Notes: a model not told the origin generated them from the letters alone. A DNA stretch of 64,000 nucleotides from Sterolibacterium sp. (GCA_028713555.1 JAQTOA010000008.1:83413-147412), one strand, 5' to 3'. Counted from the stretch's first letter, positions 12,300 to 21,153 are shown. Made by a program: numbers and translations.

Positions 12300-13901
12300 A
12301 TGAATTCTAATGGCAATCTTGCGCAGGCGGCAGTACTGCGCGGGTTGTTGCATCCCTCCTGCTACCCGCACGCCGTAGCCCATATCGAATGGATCGAGAC
12401 GCATATATCGACGGTTCTGCTTGCCGGCGATTACGCCTATAAATTCAAGAAGCCGGTCAATCTTGGATTTCTCGACTTCACCACATTGGAACTGCGTCAC
12501 CACTTTTGCGAGGAAGAACTGCGTCTTAACCGTCGTTCGGCCCCGCGCCTTTATCTCGACGTCGTGGCTATCGTGGGTACCGTGGATAGACCGCTGGTCG
12601 GTTCCTCGGAAGCGCCAGATGCCATCGAATACGCTGTGAGGATGCGACGCTTTTCGCAATCGGCGTTGCTCGACCACATGCTTGCCAGCGAAAAATTGAC
12701 GCCACAACATCTGGATGCGCTGGCCGAAACAGTGGCGGCGTTTCATGCGCGCATCGCCGGCGTTGCCAGAACCGGCAACACTGATAAGGAAAATGGTTAC
12801 GGGACAGCGGCGAGCATCGCAATACCGATGCGGCAGAATTTTGCCCAGATCAGGCCGCTGCTCGAAACCGAGGAGGAAATCGCCATCCTCGACAGGTTGG
12901 AGGAGTGGAGCCTTGCCAAGCACGCGGAATTGTCGCTCTTCATGGACATGCGTAAACTTGATGGATTCGTCCGCGAGTGTCATGGCGATTTGCATCTTGG
13001 CAACATCATTTGGAGCGATGGTGAAATTCAGGTATTCGACTGCCTCGAATTTAATCCCAGTCTGCGCTGGATCGATGTCGCCAGCGAGATCGCGTTTACA
13101 CTCATGGACCTGATCGCTCGCGGCCGGCCCGACTGGGGTGCGCGTTTTCTGAATGATTACCTGGAAATTACCGGTGATTATGCAGCTCTGCGCCTGCTGC
13201 CTTATTACTTGGTCTATCGTGCCATGGTGCGCGCCAAGGTGGCGCGCATCCGCGCCACGCAAGAAAGAAAGGAACTGTCACAAGCGGCGCTGGCCGACTA
13301 CACCGATCACATTCGCCTGGCAGATTCCTTCACGACGCCGGGCCGGGCGGCGTTGATGATTACCCGCGGCGTTTCCGGCACCGGCAAGACGACGCTGTCG
13401 CAACCGCTGCTGGAGCGCCTGGGTGCCGTAAGATTGCGCTCGGATGTGGTTCGCAAGGGCCTGCATGGATTGACGCGCGAGAGCAGGAGCGATTCCGTGC
13501 TCGGTGCCGGCTTGTATGCAGATGCTGTCAGCCTTGCCACCTATGACGAGTTGCGTCGCTTGGCGACTCTGGCGCTTGAAGCGGGCTACCCGGTCATCGT
13601 CGATGCCACCTTTTTGCGGCGCAGCCAGCGCATGGCGTTCTATTTGACTGCGAAGGAAATGAATATCCCCTTCCTGATTCTCGATTGCCGCGCCGATGCC
13701 GACGAGTTGCGGCGGCGTATCACGCAAAGGCTGATGGAGGGTCGGGACGCTTCAGAGGCGAGCGGGGCAGTACTGGAGTGGCAATTGCAGCATGATGAGG
13801 CGCTCGATGCGCAGGAAATGGACAGCGCCATGGTTATCGATACCCAGAAGGGCGCTTCTAATGATATCTTTGCCGGTGTCCGTCAGCGGCTGTCACCATG
13901 A
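12300..13901 (+). CDS. Two-domain kinase: aminoglycoside-phosphotransferase-like plus P-loop kinase
   Basis: This 533-residue protein fuses two domains. Residues about 20-320 form a phosphotransferase-like fold with HGDLHLGNIIW (catalytic loop, about 227-237) and VFDCLEFN. Residues about 345-525 form a P-loop kinase with GVSGTGKTTLS (Walker A, about 355-365). This is the architecture of the COG2187/COG0645 proteins, whose substrate is not established. AAAGG lies immediately upstream of the ATG at 12300. The last four bases overlap the start of the CHASE2 cyclase (ATGA), so the two are probably co-translated. Confidence 0.82.
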   Translation: MNSNGNLAQAAVLRGLLHPSCYPHAVAHIEWIETHISTVLLAGDYAYKFKKPVNLGFLDFTTLELRHHFCEEELRLNRRSAPRLYLDVVAIVGTVDRPLVGSSEAPDAIEYAVRMRRFSQSALLDHMLASEKLTPQHLDALAETVAAFHARIAGVARTGNTDKENGYGTAASIAIPMRQNFAQIRPLLETEEEIAILDRLEEWSLAKHAELSLFMDMRKLDGFVRECHGDLHLGNIIWSDGEIQVFDCLEFNPSLRWIDVASEIAFTLMDLIARGRPDWGARFLNDYLEITGDYAALRLLPYYLVYRAMVRAKVARIRATQERKELSQAALADYTDHIRLADSFTTPGRAALMITRGVSGTGKTTLSQPLLERLGAVRLRSDVVRKGLHGLTRESRSDSVLGAGLYADAVSLATYDELRRLATLALEAGYPVIVDATFLRRSQRMAFYLTAKEMNIPFLILDCRADADELRRRITQRLMEGRDASEASGAVLEWQLQHDEALDAQEMDSAMVIDTQKGASNDIFAGVRQRLSP

Positions 13902-15826
13902 GAAACTTCCTGCGGTTGATAAATTCGAGCACCTGGCTCTTCGTGGTCTTGGCGTTTGTCTGCGCTGAAACCGCATACCAGTTTCAATGGCTTGAGCGTG
14001 CCGAGAACGTCTACTCCGACCTTTGGCATCGAATTGCCGGCGTACGGCATGTCCCTGAACATGTCGCTCTGGTTGTGGTCGACGATGCAACTCTCCAGCA
14101 ATATCAGGATGACCCATTGGTGTTCTGGACGCCATATTACGCCCGGGCAGTCCAGGTAGCCGATAAAGTCGGCGCCAGGATAGTCGGCATCGACCTGCTT
14201 TTTGCCGCCAGTCCGGAGAACTGGTTCCGCAAACTCAATCTCTCAGAAAGCCGGCAAAGCCAGGGCTACGACCTTCCCTTCCGGCAGGCAATCAATTCCG
14301 GACATGTCGTGCTGGTGGGCGCGCAATTAAGGGGAAGGGAAAGCGAAGCAGATGATTTCCAATTGCCGCATCAGGACTATCTGATGGCGATCCCCGACTT
14401 TGATCTGGGAGCCAGAATCGGCCTGGCTGATCTGATGTCGGACAAGGATGGCGGGGTTCGCCGCTTCACGGTAGCGCCGATGCTAAAACTTGCACCCGAG
14501 ATGCAAGCGCAAAACGTCCCGCGTCTCTCGCTGGCTGCTTTGTTGTCGGTGTACGCAACCAATCAGGACCCGCATCAGGCGTCCTGGCATCTGGGCGGCA
14601 GGAATGTTGCTGCCGGCAGCCAGATGATGAAGATCAGCTATGCAGGACCACCCGGAACAGTGGCAAGGGTTCCCTTGGGCAAATTGCTGGCGGAGGGAGC
14701 GGAGAACGACCCAGCCGTGCAGCACCTCAAAGGGAAAGTCGTGATTCTGGGCGGTGAATACAATGGCATGAATGATGTGCATTTCACGCCATACAGCACC
14801 GGATTTCTCGGAAGATCGGGAAATTTCATGTCCGGCCCGGAGATTCATGCCAACATTGCCGAAACGCTGCTGACCGGGAATTATCAGGAGCCGCTTCCCG
14901 TCGCGGGCCGGATCGTTTTCTTCATATTGCCGATCGCCTTGGCCTTGCTGTTGTTCAGAGGGGGGGCGCCTTGGCGCGGTGTTGTCATCTTTTTCGGGAT
15001 TTCATTCTTGGGTGGAATTGTTGCGTATCTTGCTTTCACGCACTATCTCGATCTCCCCTTGGCCAATTTGCAGCTAGGGCTTGGCGTCGGCTATGTCGGC
15101 ATGTATGGCTATCGCATTTCCAGCGGGGAGCGCGAGCGGGAGCGCATCAAGAGTCTGTTTGGACGCTATGTTTCGGACAGCGTGGTAGACCTGTTGCTCG
15201 AATCCGATAAGTTGCCGGATATGGGTGGGGAATCGAGGCAGATCACCGTTCTTTTCTCCGATATTCGAAACTTCACGACGATCAGCGAGAAACTGACGCC
15301 CCACGAGGTTGTCGAGATGCTTAATGGCTATTTTGAGAAGGCTTGCGAGCCGATATTGCGCGAAGGCGGAACCATAGATAAATTCATTGGCGATGCCGTG
15401 ATGGCCGAATTCGGCTCGCCGTTGCCGGATCCTAATCAAGCCGCGCGCGCATTGCGTGCCGCGCTGGATATGCGGCAAGTGGCAGACGAGTTTCGCCAGT
15501 GGATGCAGCAGCGGTTTGCCGGCAAGGAAATTCCCGAGTTCCACATAGGCATTGGTCTCCACTTGGGGGAAGCCGTGATTGGCAACGTCGGATGTTCAAA
15601 GCGCACCGAATTCACGGCCATCGGCGACACGGTCAATATCGCCTCGCGTTTGGAGGGAGTGACAAAGACCCTCGGGTGCGTTATTGTGGCAAGCAAGGAA
15701 TTGATTGATTCTGCAGGATGCGGAGTGTTGACTGGCAAGCATGAGTGGGTGAAGGTCAAGGGCCGGGAGCAACCAGTTGAAGTGTTCGAGATTCTTGGAA
15801 TGGAAGACGGAAAAGGAGAAGGATGA
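13898..15826 (+). CDS. CHASE2-domain class III adenylate cyclase
   Basis: This 642-residue membrane protein has an N-terminal signal-anchor helix and a periplasmic CHASE2 sensor (about 35-325, with VVVDDATLQQYQ and IVGIDLLFA). Two to three membrane helices follow (about 330-405), then a class III cyclase domain (about 440-635). The cyclase has FSDIRNFTTIS (metal Asp), GGTIDKFIGDAVMAEFG (the Lys of the adenine-selecting pair and the second metal Asp) and AIGDTVNIASRLE (the Asp of that pair, plus the transition-state Asn and Arg). All catalytic residues are present, and the Lys/Asp pair favours ATP over GTP. It overlaps the kinase gene upstream and the FecR-like gene downstream, which suggests one transcript. 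Confidence 0.92.
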   Translation: MRNFLRLINSSTWLFVVLAFVCAETAYQFQWLERAENVYSDLWHRIAGVRHVPEHVALVVVDDATLQQYQDDPLVFWTPYYARAVQVADKVGARIVGIDLLFAASPENWFRKLNLSESRQSQGYDLPFRQAINSGHVVLVGAQLRGRESEADDFQLPHQDYLMAIPDFDLGARIGLADLMSDKDGGVRRFTVAPMLKLAPEMQAQNVPRLSLAALLSVYATNQDPHQASWHLGGRNVAAGSQMMKISYAGPPGTVARVPLGKLLAEGAENDPAVQHLKGKVVILGGEYNGMNDVHFTPYSTGFLGRSGNFMSGPEIHANIAETLLTGNYQEPLPVAGRIVFFILPIALALLLFRGGAPWRGVVIFFGISFLGGIVAYLAFTHYLDLPLANLQLGLGVGYVGMYGYRISSGERERERIKSLFGRYVSDSVVDLLLESDKLPDMGGESRQITVLFSDIRNFTTISEKLTPHEVVEMLNGYFEKACEPILREGGTIDKFIGDAVMAEFGSPLPDPNQAARALRAALDMRQVADEFRQWMQQRFAGKEIPEFHIGIGLHLGEAVIGNVGCSKRTEFTAIGDTVNIASRLEGVTKTLGCVIVASKELIDSAGCGVLTGKHEWVKVKGREQPVEVFEILGMEDGKGEG

Positions 15827-16473
15827 TGCGCGCGATTGATAAATTCTTGGGGCTTCTGCTAACCGCCGTATTGCCGATGTTGTGCGAGCCCTCTTGGGCT
15901 CTTTCGATGGATGTGGCCATGGTGACCTCGGTTCAGGGTACCGCCATGCTCGCCAATGAGAAGGAAGTCAGCAAGCCGCTGGTTGCCTTCAGCAAGCTTC
16001 ATCAGGGCGAGAGACTGGCGCTAAACCAGAACGCGAAAGTGCAAGTGGTCTATTTTGAAAATGGCCGTCAGGAGACCTGGAGCGGGAAAGGCGTGGTTGA
16101 GATCGGCACACAGGAAAGCAACAGCGCACTCAAGCCGGAAGTCAAAGTGTTGCCGCCGTTATTAGCCAAGCAACTGGTCAAGACCCCGGCGGCAAATGTC
16201 CAGGGAAGAGCCGGTATGATTGTGATGCGATCGATCGCCACGTCGGAAAAAATTAAAAGCATCGATGAGAATTATGCCAGCCTGAAGAAGCAGGTTGAAC
16301 CGGGCGAAATCTCGCCAGAGCTGTATCTTCTCTCGGCGCTTTTTGAAATCAAGGAATTCGAGCGGATCAGGAGTCTGCTCTCCGATCTCGGGAAAACTTA
16401 TCCTGAAAGAGCAGATGTCAAAGATCTTGTGAGCCACTACCAGCGGATGGTGGAATTGGCCACCAGCAAATAA
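15823..16473 (+). CDS. Secreted FecR-like domain protein (copy 1)
   Basis: This 216-residue protein has a signal peptide (about 1-26) followed by a FecR-like beta domain (VTSVQGTAMLAN, FSKLHQGERLALNQNAKVQV, GRQETWSGKGVVEI). The C-terminal half is predicted helical (SPELYLLSALFEIKEFERI). GGAGAAGG lies just upstream of the start, and the ATG overlaps the cyclase stop by four bases. It is a paralogue of the protein at 22795-23475, with the same order of motifs. It is periplasmic. FecR-like domains of this soluble type often accompany CHASE2 cyclases and surface-protein loci; here it may relay or modulate sensing by the cyclase (inference). Confidence 0.75.
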   Translation: MMRAIDKFLGLLLTAVLPMLCEPSWALSMDVAMVTSVQGTAMLANEKEVSKPLVAFSKLHQGERLALNQNAKVQVVYFENGRQETWSGKGVVEIGTQESNSALKPEVKVLPPLLAKQLVKTPAANVQGRAGMIVMRSIATSEKIKSIDENYASLKKQVEPGEISPELYLLSALFEIKEFERIRSLLSDLGKTYPERADVKDLVSHYQRMVELATSK

Positions 16474-16673
16474 AAAGTGCGCCGTGGAATATCAGAGCCG
16501 AAGTTGTTGGCATAGGGCGCGATAAGCCGGCCAGCGGGTTTTGTGGGGAGAGTGTGATTTTATTCACGCATTATTTCGCTTGTTTTGGAATATGCTATAT
16601 TGAACCTGTGGAAAGTGTGGATTTATGCGCTGTTCAGGGTTTTGTCAACTAGCTTTCTGGGAGAGCTTCAGCA

Positions 16674-18239
16674 ATGTCTTCATCGAGATGGATTTTTATG
16701 CCATTGTTGGTTTCCACAATGATGGCGAGTGCTGGTCTTTCGTTCGGGCGTGATATCGGAGCCGAGGCGACGACTACGGCCGGGCCAAAAACCCCTGCGG
16801 TGAAGACCATAACCAGTTTTTCCCAGGCATTGCGTTGCATGGATGAGTTATTCCTGGCCTTCGGCAAGCAAGGCATCGTCATCACATCGGCCGGTATCCC
16901 CGACCAGACCGGAAAGGTCAAGACCGGGGACAAGGATATGGTTATCAAAGCCATCTCCGATATGACGAGAAAAAGCAAAGCTTTCTACTTTATCGATTTC
17001 CATAGCCAAGGCGATGACTTGGGCAACTTGTTCAACTCGATAGGGGACAAGGGTAGAAACAATCCCGACTACTATATCCGGGGTGGCATCACTTCGCTCG
17101 ATGACAACGCGGTGCGCAAGAACAAGGGCGCGGGGTTTTCGTTGCCTTTCCTGGATTTTGGCTATTCCAAGGATGAATCTTACGATGTCATGACAATGGA
17201 CATGAGCATCGGAGAAGTTTCTTCGCGAAGAATTTTGCCGGAGACGAGTACATCCAACACGATGGTGATCACCAAGGGCGGAAAGTCCGGTGAAGGTGGC
17301 GGCAGGCTTGGGAAAATTGGACTGAGTTTTAATCTGGATCTCAGCCGTTCCGAGGGCACTGGCGCTTCGGCGCGGACGTTGCTTGAACTCGGGCTCATTG
17401 AAACTTTGGGCAAGTTCACCCAGGTGCCTTACTGGCGTTGCCTGGATACCGACCTGACCAACCCACTGATCAGGAATCAGGCGCTCGAGAATTATGAAAC
17501 CCTGACGGACAAGGAGCGGATATTGTTCATTCAGCGCAAACTGGGTGGCAGCATGAAACGCTACAAAGGTCCGATGGACGGGATGATGAACGACGAATTC
17601 AAGGCCGCCGTGCAGGAATATCAGGCACAAGCGAACTTGATCGCGAATGGGGCGATCAATTTTGATCTCTATGCCAGTTTGCTGGATGATACCCAGAACA
17701 TGCTGGCTGCGGTGCCTACTACGCCTGCTGTTGCTTCCTACATTCCCGGGACTTCTTCCGCAGTAGCTACCCCTCCGCCGGTGGCAGCCGTAGCTGCTGC
17801 GCCAAGTCCAGCACTAACTGCGACAGCTTTCAGAGTTTCATTGGAAAGCGAGCGGGGAGCGAAGCCTAGCTACAAGGTCGGCGAGATGCTGAACCTGAAC
17901 CTCTCCTTGAATGGCCATGGAACTGCTTATTGCTATTACGAGGATGCCACAAAAGACACGGCACGCATTTTTCCGAACCAGTTTCATGCCGACTCGTCCC
18001 TGAGGGCGGGCGGAACCTTGCAACTGCCGGGCGCAGGTTTCAAGATCAGATTCGATAAACCGGGTCGTGAGCGCGTGGCGTGCATTGGCTCCGATCGGGA
18101 GCTGATCATCCCCAGTTCGGTAAAGGGTGCCCAGGATCTTCGGCCGCTTGGGCGCGGGCTGGACGATATTGTCAATCAGTTCAGGCAGTCCAACCCGACG
18201 GCTGTAGCCAGTTTTGTGGAAATCACGGTCACAAGATAG
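16674..18239 (+). CDS. CsgG/HfaB-like protein with peptidoglycan-binding and DUF4384 domains
   Basis: This 521-residue exported protein has four parts. Residues 1-25 are a signal peptide. Residues about 45-258 are a CsgG-like domain, with YYIRGGITSLDDN, VMTMDMSIGEVSSRRIL and RTLLELGLIETLGKF in the family's usual order. Residues about 280-338 are a PG_binding_1-type helical module (FIQRKLGG, YKGPMDGMMNDEFKAAVQEY). After a Pro/Ala linker, residues about 385-480 form a DUF4384-type beta domain (YKVGEMLNLNLSLNGHGTAY). CsgG forms the outer-membrane pore for curli subunits; a similar export or anchoring role here is inferred. No lipobox Cys follows the signal peptide, unlike classical CsgG. A 200-base leader precedes it, so it probably opens its own transcript. 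Confidence 0.65.
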   Translation: MSSSRWIFMPLLVSTMMASAGLSFGRDIGAEATTTAGPKTPAVKTITSFSQALRCMDELFLAFGKQGIVITSAGIPDQTGKVKTGDKDMVIKAISDMTRKSKAFYFIDFHSQGDDLGNLFNSIGDKGRNNPDYYIRGGITSLDDNAVRKNKGAGFSLPFLDFGYSKDESYDVMTMDMSIGEVSSRRILPETSTSNTMVITKGGKSGEGGGRLGKIGLSFNLDLSRSEGTGASARTLLELGLIETLGKFTQVPYWRCLDTDLTNPLIRNQALENYETLTDKERILFIQRKLGGSMKRYKGPMDGMMNDEFKAAVQEYQAQANLIANGAINFDLYASLLDDTQNMLAAVPTTPAVASYIPGTSSAVATPPPVAAVAAAPSPALTATAFRVSLESERGAKPSYKVGEMLNLNLSLNGHGTAYCYYEDATKDTARIFPNQFHADSSLRAGGTLQLPGAGFKIRFDKPGRERVACIGSDRELIIPSSVKGAQDLRPLGRGLDDIVNQFRQSNPTAVASFVEITVTR

Positions 18240-18248
18240 AAGATCGTC

Positions 18249-18866
18249 ATGCCAAGAGCATTGACTTTTGTTGCTTTCGTCTTTGTATGTGGTTTTGCCA
18301 GCGGTTTAGCCGGGGCATCTGAGATTGGGGAATGGCCTGCAAGCAAATTGTTGGCCGGAGAGATCATCATGGTGCCGCAGCAAGGCGCCGGGAAAACACC
18401 CAATAAAACCCCCAGCGCAACCGAGCAGAGGGGAAAAGCAAGAGCCTATCGGAAGGATGAGACATCGGAACCCACGACCATCATCGTTGTGCCGGAGGAA
18501 GAGAGTGAGGGAGCCCTTTCACCACGCGTTAATGCGCCACCGGAAAGAGCCAGGGACAATCGTTCAAGAGCCAGCGATTACCAGCACGGCACAGATTCTT
18601 CGTTATCCCCGGGTTCGATCAGATCCGATACAGGAATACTCCTGGATGGAGGAACGACTCAAGAGCGGGCGCGTGAGAATCGTTCGCGAGCCAGCGCTTA
18701 TACAAAAGGTGATAATCAACCGGTTCGCGTGGGCCCTGACGGCATTCCGCTGGTGGTTTGCAAGGATAGGGATAACGTGGCGGGACAGATCGGCGACGAC
18801 TTGCAATCGGGCAGCGTGTTCTTCATCTTGCGCGATGGCAAACAGGTAAAAGTGCGCTGCCAATAG
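18249..18866 (+). CDS. Secreted protein with repeated RA(R/x)NRSRAS motifs
   Basis: This 205-residue protein has a signal peptide (about 1-23, GLAGASEIG). The mature region is low in complexity and contains the same phrase twice: PERARDNRSRASDY and QERARENRSRASAY, with a weaker form GKARAYRK nearer the N-terminus. The C-terminus is a small folded-looking beta segment with two Cys (VVCKDRDN and VKVRCQ). It begins nine bases after the CsgG-like stop. I do not know the family. Its place in the operon suggests a periplasmic or surface accessory role for the repeat proteins. Confidence 0.7.
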   Translation: MPRALTFVAFVFVCGFASGLAGASEIGEWPASKLLAGEIIMVPQQGAGKTPNKTPSATEQRGKARAYRKDETSEPTTIIVVPEEESEGALSPRVNAPPERARDNRSRASDYQHGTDSSLSPGSIRSDTGILLDGGTTQERARENRSRASAYTKGDNQPVRVGPDGIPLVVCKDRDNVAGQIGDDLQSGSVFFILRDGKQVKVRCQ

Positions 18867-18955
18867 TCGTGCAAGAAAGCGGTGGATGCGGTCAACTTGT
18901 GTAGTTGTTAAACGTTAATTCAAATATCTTGACCTTGGTAATATCTGGAAGACAG

Positions 18956-19276
18956 ATGAAAGCCGTTAGATGTCTGCATGTGGGCTTGATTGCGGTTATG
19001 GGGTTGATAGCCCACATGGCCGAGGCACAGGTGGCGGTCGATATTTCCGGACACGGGGTGAGCATAAGAAATCCGAATGGGAGTTCGGTTAACGTAAATT
19101 CCAAGGCGGTTGCTTCCGATGTTCAGATGGATGGCGTTGCGGTCATCAACGGCGAAGTCTTCATCGATGGGGAACAGGTGCCTAAAGGCAAGACTTCGTT
19201 TACTGCGAAGAAGAGCGGGAAGTCCTACCGCATTGAATGGGGGAAGGATGGAAATGTCAGCGTCTCTGAAAAATAG
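18956..19276 (+). CDS. Small secreted beta-rich protein
   Basis: This 106-residue protein starts at ATG 18956, preceded by GGAAG. The upstream in-frame TTG at 18905 has no ribosome site. Residues 1-24 are a signal peptide (LIAHMAEAQVAVD). The mature part alternates hydrophobic and polar residues with many Gly, Asn and Ser (VDISGHGVSIRNPNGSSVNV), as in a beta-sheet fold or fibre subunit. It overlaps the next gene by 29 bases. No named family is recognised. It could be a minor subunit or a chaperone of the fibre proposed for this operon. Confidence 0.65.
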   Translation: MKAVRCLHVGLIAVMGLIAHMAEAQVAVDISGHGVSIRNPNGSSVNVNSKAVASDVQMDGVAVINGEVFIDGEQVPKGKTSFTAKKSGKSYRIEWGKDGNVSVSEK

Positions 19277-19640
19277 ATTAAGGCATTTACGCTGGACCTT
19301 GATTGGCTTCACTTTGGCTTATGCCGCCTTTGCGCAAGCAGAGATTGTGCTGATGAGCGTCGGCGCATCCACCGTTCCCAACTACGTGGCCAGTCGTCAG
19401 GTCATGTCGTCCATAGTCATGATTCCGTCGTCGGCACAGCGGGGGACGGAATCATCCTATCTCATGCAACGCAGCCTGTCTTGGGCTGCTTATCAGCGCG
19501 CAGACAGAAATACCGGACTGCCTCTGGTTTACGTGCCTTCTGTGTCTGGAGCCATGAGCGCAACTTCTCCTCGGCAGGCCAATGTCAGAGATCATCTATC
19601 ACGAGCCAACGCTTATCGACTTAGATATTTTGACAAATAA
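19248..19640 (+). CDS. Small secreted protein ending in an RDHLSRANAY motif
   Basis: This 130-residue protein has a signal peptide (about 1-29, AYAAFAQAEIV). The ATG at 19248 is preceded by GGGGGAAGG and overlaps the gene before; ATG 19254 is an alternative. The last 20 residues include NVRDHLSRANAYRLRYF, which matches in spacing the repeated NRSRAS(A/D)Y phrase of the protein at 18249-18866. A shared short motif in two exported proteins of one operon suggests a common partner or sorting signal. Otherwise unrecognised. Confidence 0.6.
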   Translation: MEMSASLKNRLRHLRWTLIGFTLAYAAFAQAEIVLMSVGASTVPNYVASRQVMSSIVMIPSSAQRGTESSYLMQRSLSWAAYQRADRNTGLPLVYVPSVSGAMSATSPRQANVRDHLSRANAYRLRYFDK

Positions 19641-19644
19641 AATT

Positions 19645-20550
19645 ATGGATACGATCTTTATCAGAAAAACTATTCGACATTTTGGCTTGGGTTGCCTGGT
19701 TGCTCTATTGTTCCTGAGCCATCTGGCTTGGGGCGAAGAGTTGCCGGTATCCGCAGACTTTAAAACTATCCTCGATTCGCGTTCAGCCAACCTGGTCGTC
19801 TGGCAATACGCCGGCAACCCGAATATTTTCATTTTCGATTTCCCCAACCTGACCCGGCAAGGCCGCAGCTTTAACCGGATAACGCAACTCAGCGAACAGC
19901 AACTCAGCGAGCCTTATCCGCGGGTACTGAATAATGAAGAGTTGGCAAGGCATATCGAAGCAGGCCGGAGAACTCTGGCCGATTTCGCATTCGGCCACGA
20001 TGTGCTGATAAGTGAATTGGCACAGTTTTTCAATCTTGCTGAGCGAGACAAAATAGAACTTAACCCAGAGGAAATCGTTGTTCGTGACTTCCTCATTTCC
20101 CAAGGGTTGATAAAAAGCGCCTATCGGGGGATTTATCAGGCACTCAAGCCGGGAGTCGTAATCCTGTCCTTCCCGCAGACCCAGGAAAAGCGTGAAACCG
20201 AACCGCGAGTGACCGAAGGTGCTCGTTACGCGATCTTGCTGCACGAGCTGTCGCACGGCGAGTTTTATTCGAATACCTATTATGCGACTTATTGCCGGCG
20301 CTTCTGGAACGATTCTCTCAGCGACAGCCAACGCGAAGCGTTCAAAAAGTTCTTATCAAACTACAACTATTCCACCAGCGGTGAGGAGTTGCTGATCAAC
20401 GAAATGCAGGCATATTTGATGTTTACTCCGGATACCGCATCCTTTAGCGCCAAGAAGCTTGGTGTGTCCGAGGTGGAACTGGAAGCGATGCGGGATGCAT
20501 TTAGAAAAGGCAAGCCACCAACCAAGCTTCCTCTGCATAGGGTGCTATGA
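19645..20550 (+). CDS. Exported protein with HExxH zinc-protease-like motif
   Basis: This 301-residue protein has a signal peptide (about 1-31, LLFLSHLAWGEE). Near residue 210 it has RYAILLHELSHGEFY, which fits the HExxH motif of zinc metallopeptidases, and GEELLINEMQAYLMF about 50 residues later could supply a third ligand (Glu). The fold is otherwise unknown to me. It could be a periplasmic protease that processes or controls the small repeat proteins encoded next to it. The following gene starts inside its last codons (ATGA at 20547). The ATG at 19645 is chosen because it lies just after the previous stop and begins a clean signal peptide; its ribosome site is weak. Confidence 0.7.
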   Translation: MDTIFIRKTIRHFGLGCLVALLFLSHLAWGEELPVSADFKTILDSRSANLVVWQYAGNPNIFIFDFPNLTRQGRSFNRITQLSEQQLSEPYPRVLNNEELARHIEAGRRTLADFAFGHDVLISELAQFFNLAERDKIELNPEEIVVRDFLISQGLIKSAYRGIYQALKPGVVILSFPQTQEKRETEPRVTEGARYAILLHELSHGEFYSNTYYATYCRRFWNDSLSDSQREAFKKFLSNYNYSTSGEELLINEMQAYLMFTPDTASFSAKKLGVSEVELEAMRDAFRKGKPPTKLPLHRVL

Positions 20551-20864
20551 TCATGATCGCGCAAATTTCACGCATAATATTCATTTCGGTGGCGTTGATC
20601 CTGACGTCAAGCTATGCAAGCGCGCAGCAACGCGGCACGCGCATTCAGGGTAATACTGAAATCAATGTCAATACCGAAAATACGACGGCGATTGCCACCG
20701 GGGAAAATAACGTAGCAAGGAATCGTGTCGGCGTCATCAAGGGAAACAAGAAAGGCGATACGAAGATCAATGTCAATGCCGCCAACGTGACAACGGTGGT
20801 GGGCGGGCGCAATAAGAAGGCGTGTACCAATATAGGGAGTATTGTCAGCGATGAATGCAAATAA
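20547..20864 (+). CDS. Small secreted repeat protein (subunit-like, copy A)
   Basis: This 105-residue protein has a signal peptide (about 1-26, SSYASAQQRG) followed by two repeats of about 35 residues. The first is IQGNTEINVNTENTTAIATG followed by ENNVARNRVGVIKGN; the second is a weaker copy with DTKINVNAANVTTVVGGRN. Two Cys sit at the C-terminus. The Asn/Thr/Gly-rich, strand-turn-strand repeats are like those of secreted beta-solenoid or amyloid subunits. It is related to the proteins at 21881 and 22243 but is the most diverged of the three. It overlaps both neighbours, so it is co-translated. Confidence 0.7.
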   Translation: MIMIAQISRIIFISVALILTSSYASAQQRGTRIQGNTEINVNTENTTAIATGENNVARNRVGVIKGNKKGDTKINVNAANVTTVVGGRNKKACTNIGSIVSDECK

Positions 20865-21153
20865 CTTATACCGGATTGGGTTGGTTCTCTTCCTTGGGCT
20901 TGCTGTCGGCACGGCAACGGCGGAACAAGGTCTGAATGCCGGATCCCAAACCAAGGTAAATAACGCCAAGGCGAAGGGCTGGTCAACTGGTTCCATCAAG
21001 ACTGATCCCAACTTGCAAAAGAGCCAGGTCAATATTGGGAGCAAGCGCGGCGGTGGCTGTAGCGACGTCAATGTTGGCACTGCCAAGGCGGGAGAAAAGG
21101 CTCCGAAGGAAATCGTGGTCACCACCAAAGAAGTTATCAATATCTGCAAATGA
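20851..21153 (+). CDS. Small secreted protein of the repeat-protein operon
   Basis: This 100-residue protein has a signal peptide (about 1-24, GLAVGTATAEQ). The mature part is rich in Asn, Gly, Lys and Ser (KSQVNIGSKRGGGCSDVNVG) and carries two Cys. It lacks the clear 35-residue repeat but shares the QVNIG/DVNVG style of its neighbours. The ATG at 20851 lies inside the end of the previous gene, and its own stop overlaps the OmpA-type start (ATGA). It could be a nucleator or capping subunit; this is inference from location. Confidence 0.62.
   Translation: MNANNLYRIGLVLFLGLAVGTATAEQGLNAGSQTKVNNAKAKGWSTGSIKTDPNLQKSQVNIGSKRGGGCSDVNVGTAKAGEKAPKEIVVTTKEVINICK

Noticed and set aside
12270..13262. 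330-codon minus-strand frame opposite the double kinase
   Set aside because: No recognisable motif; the plus strand encodes kinase motifs across the same bases.
16674..18239. Classical lipidated CsgG of a curli operon
   Set aside because: No lipobox Cys follows the signal peptide and no csgA/B/D/E/F relatives are present; kept only as CsgG-like.
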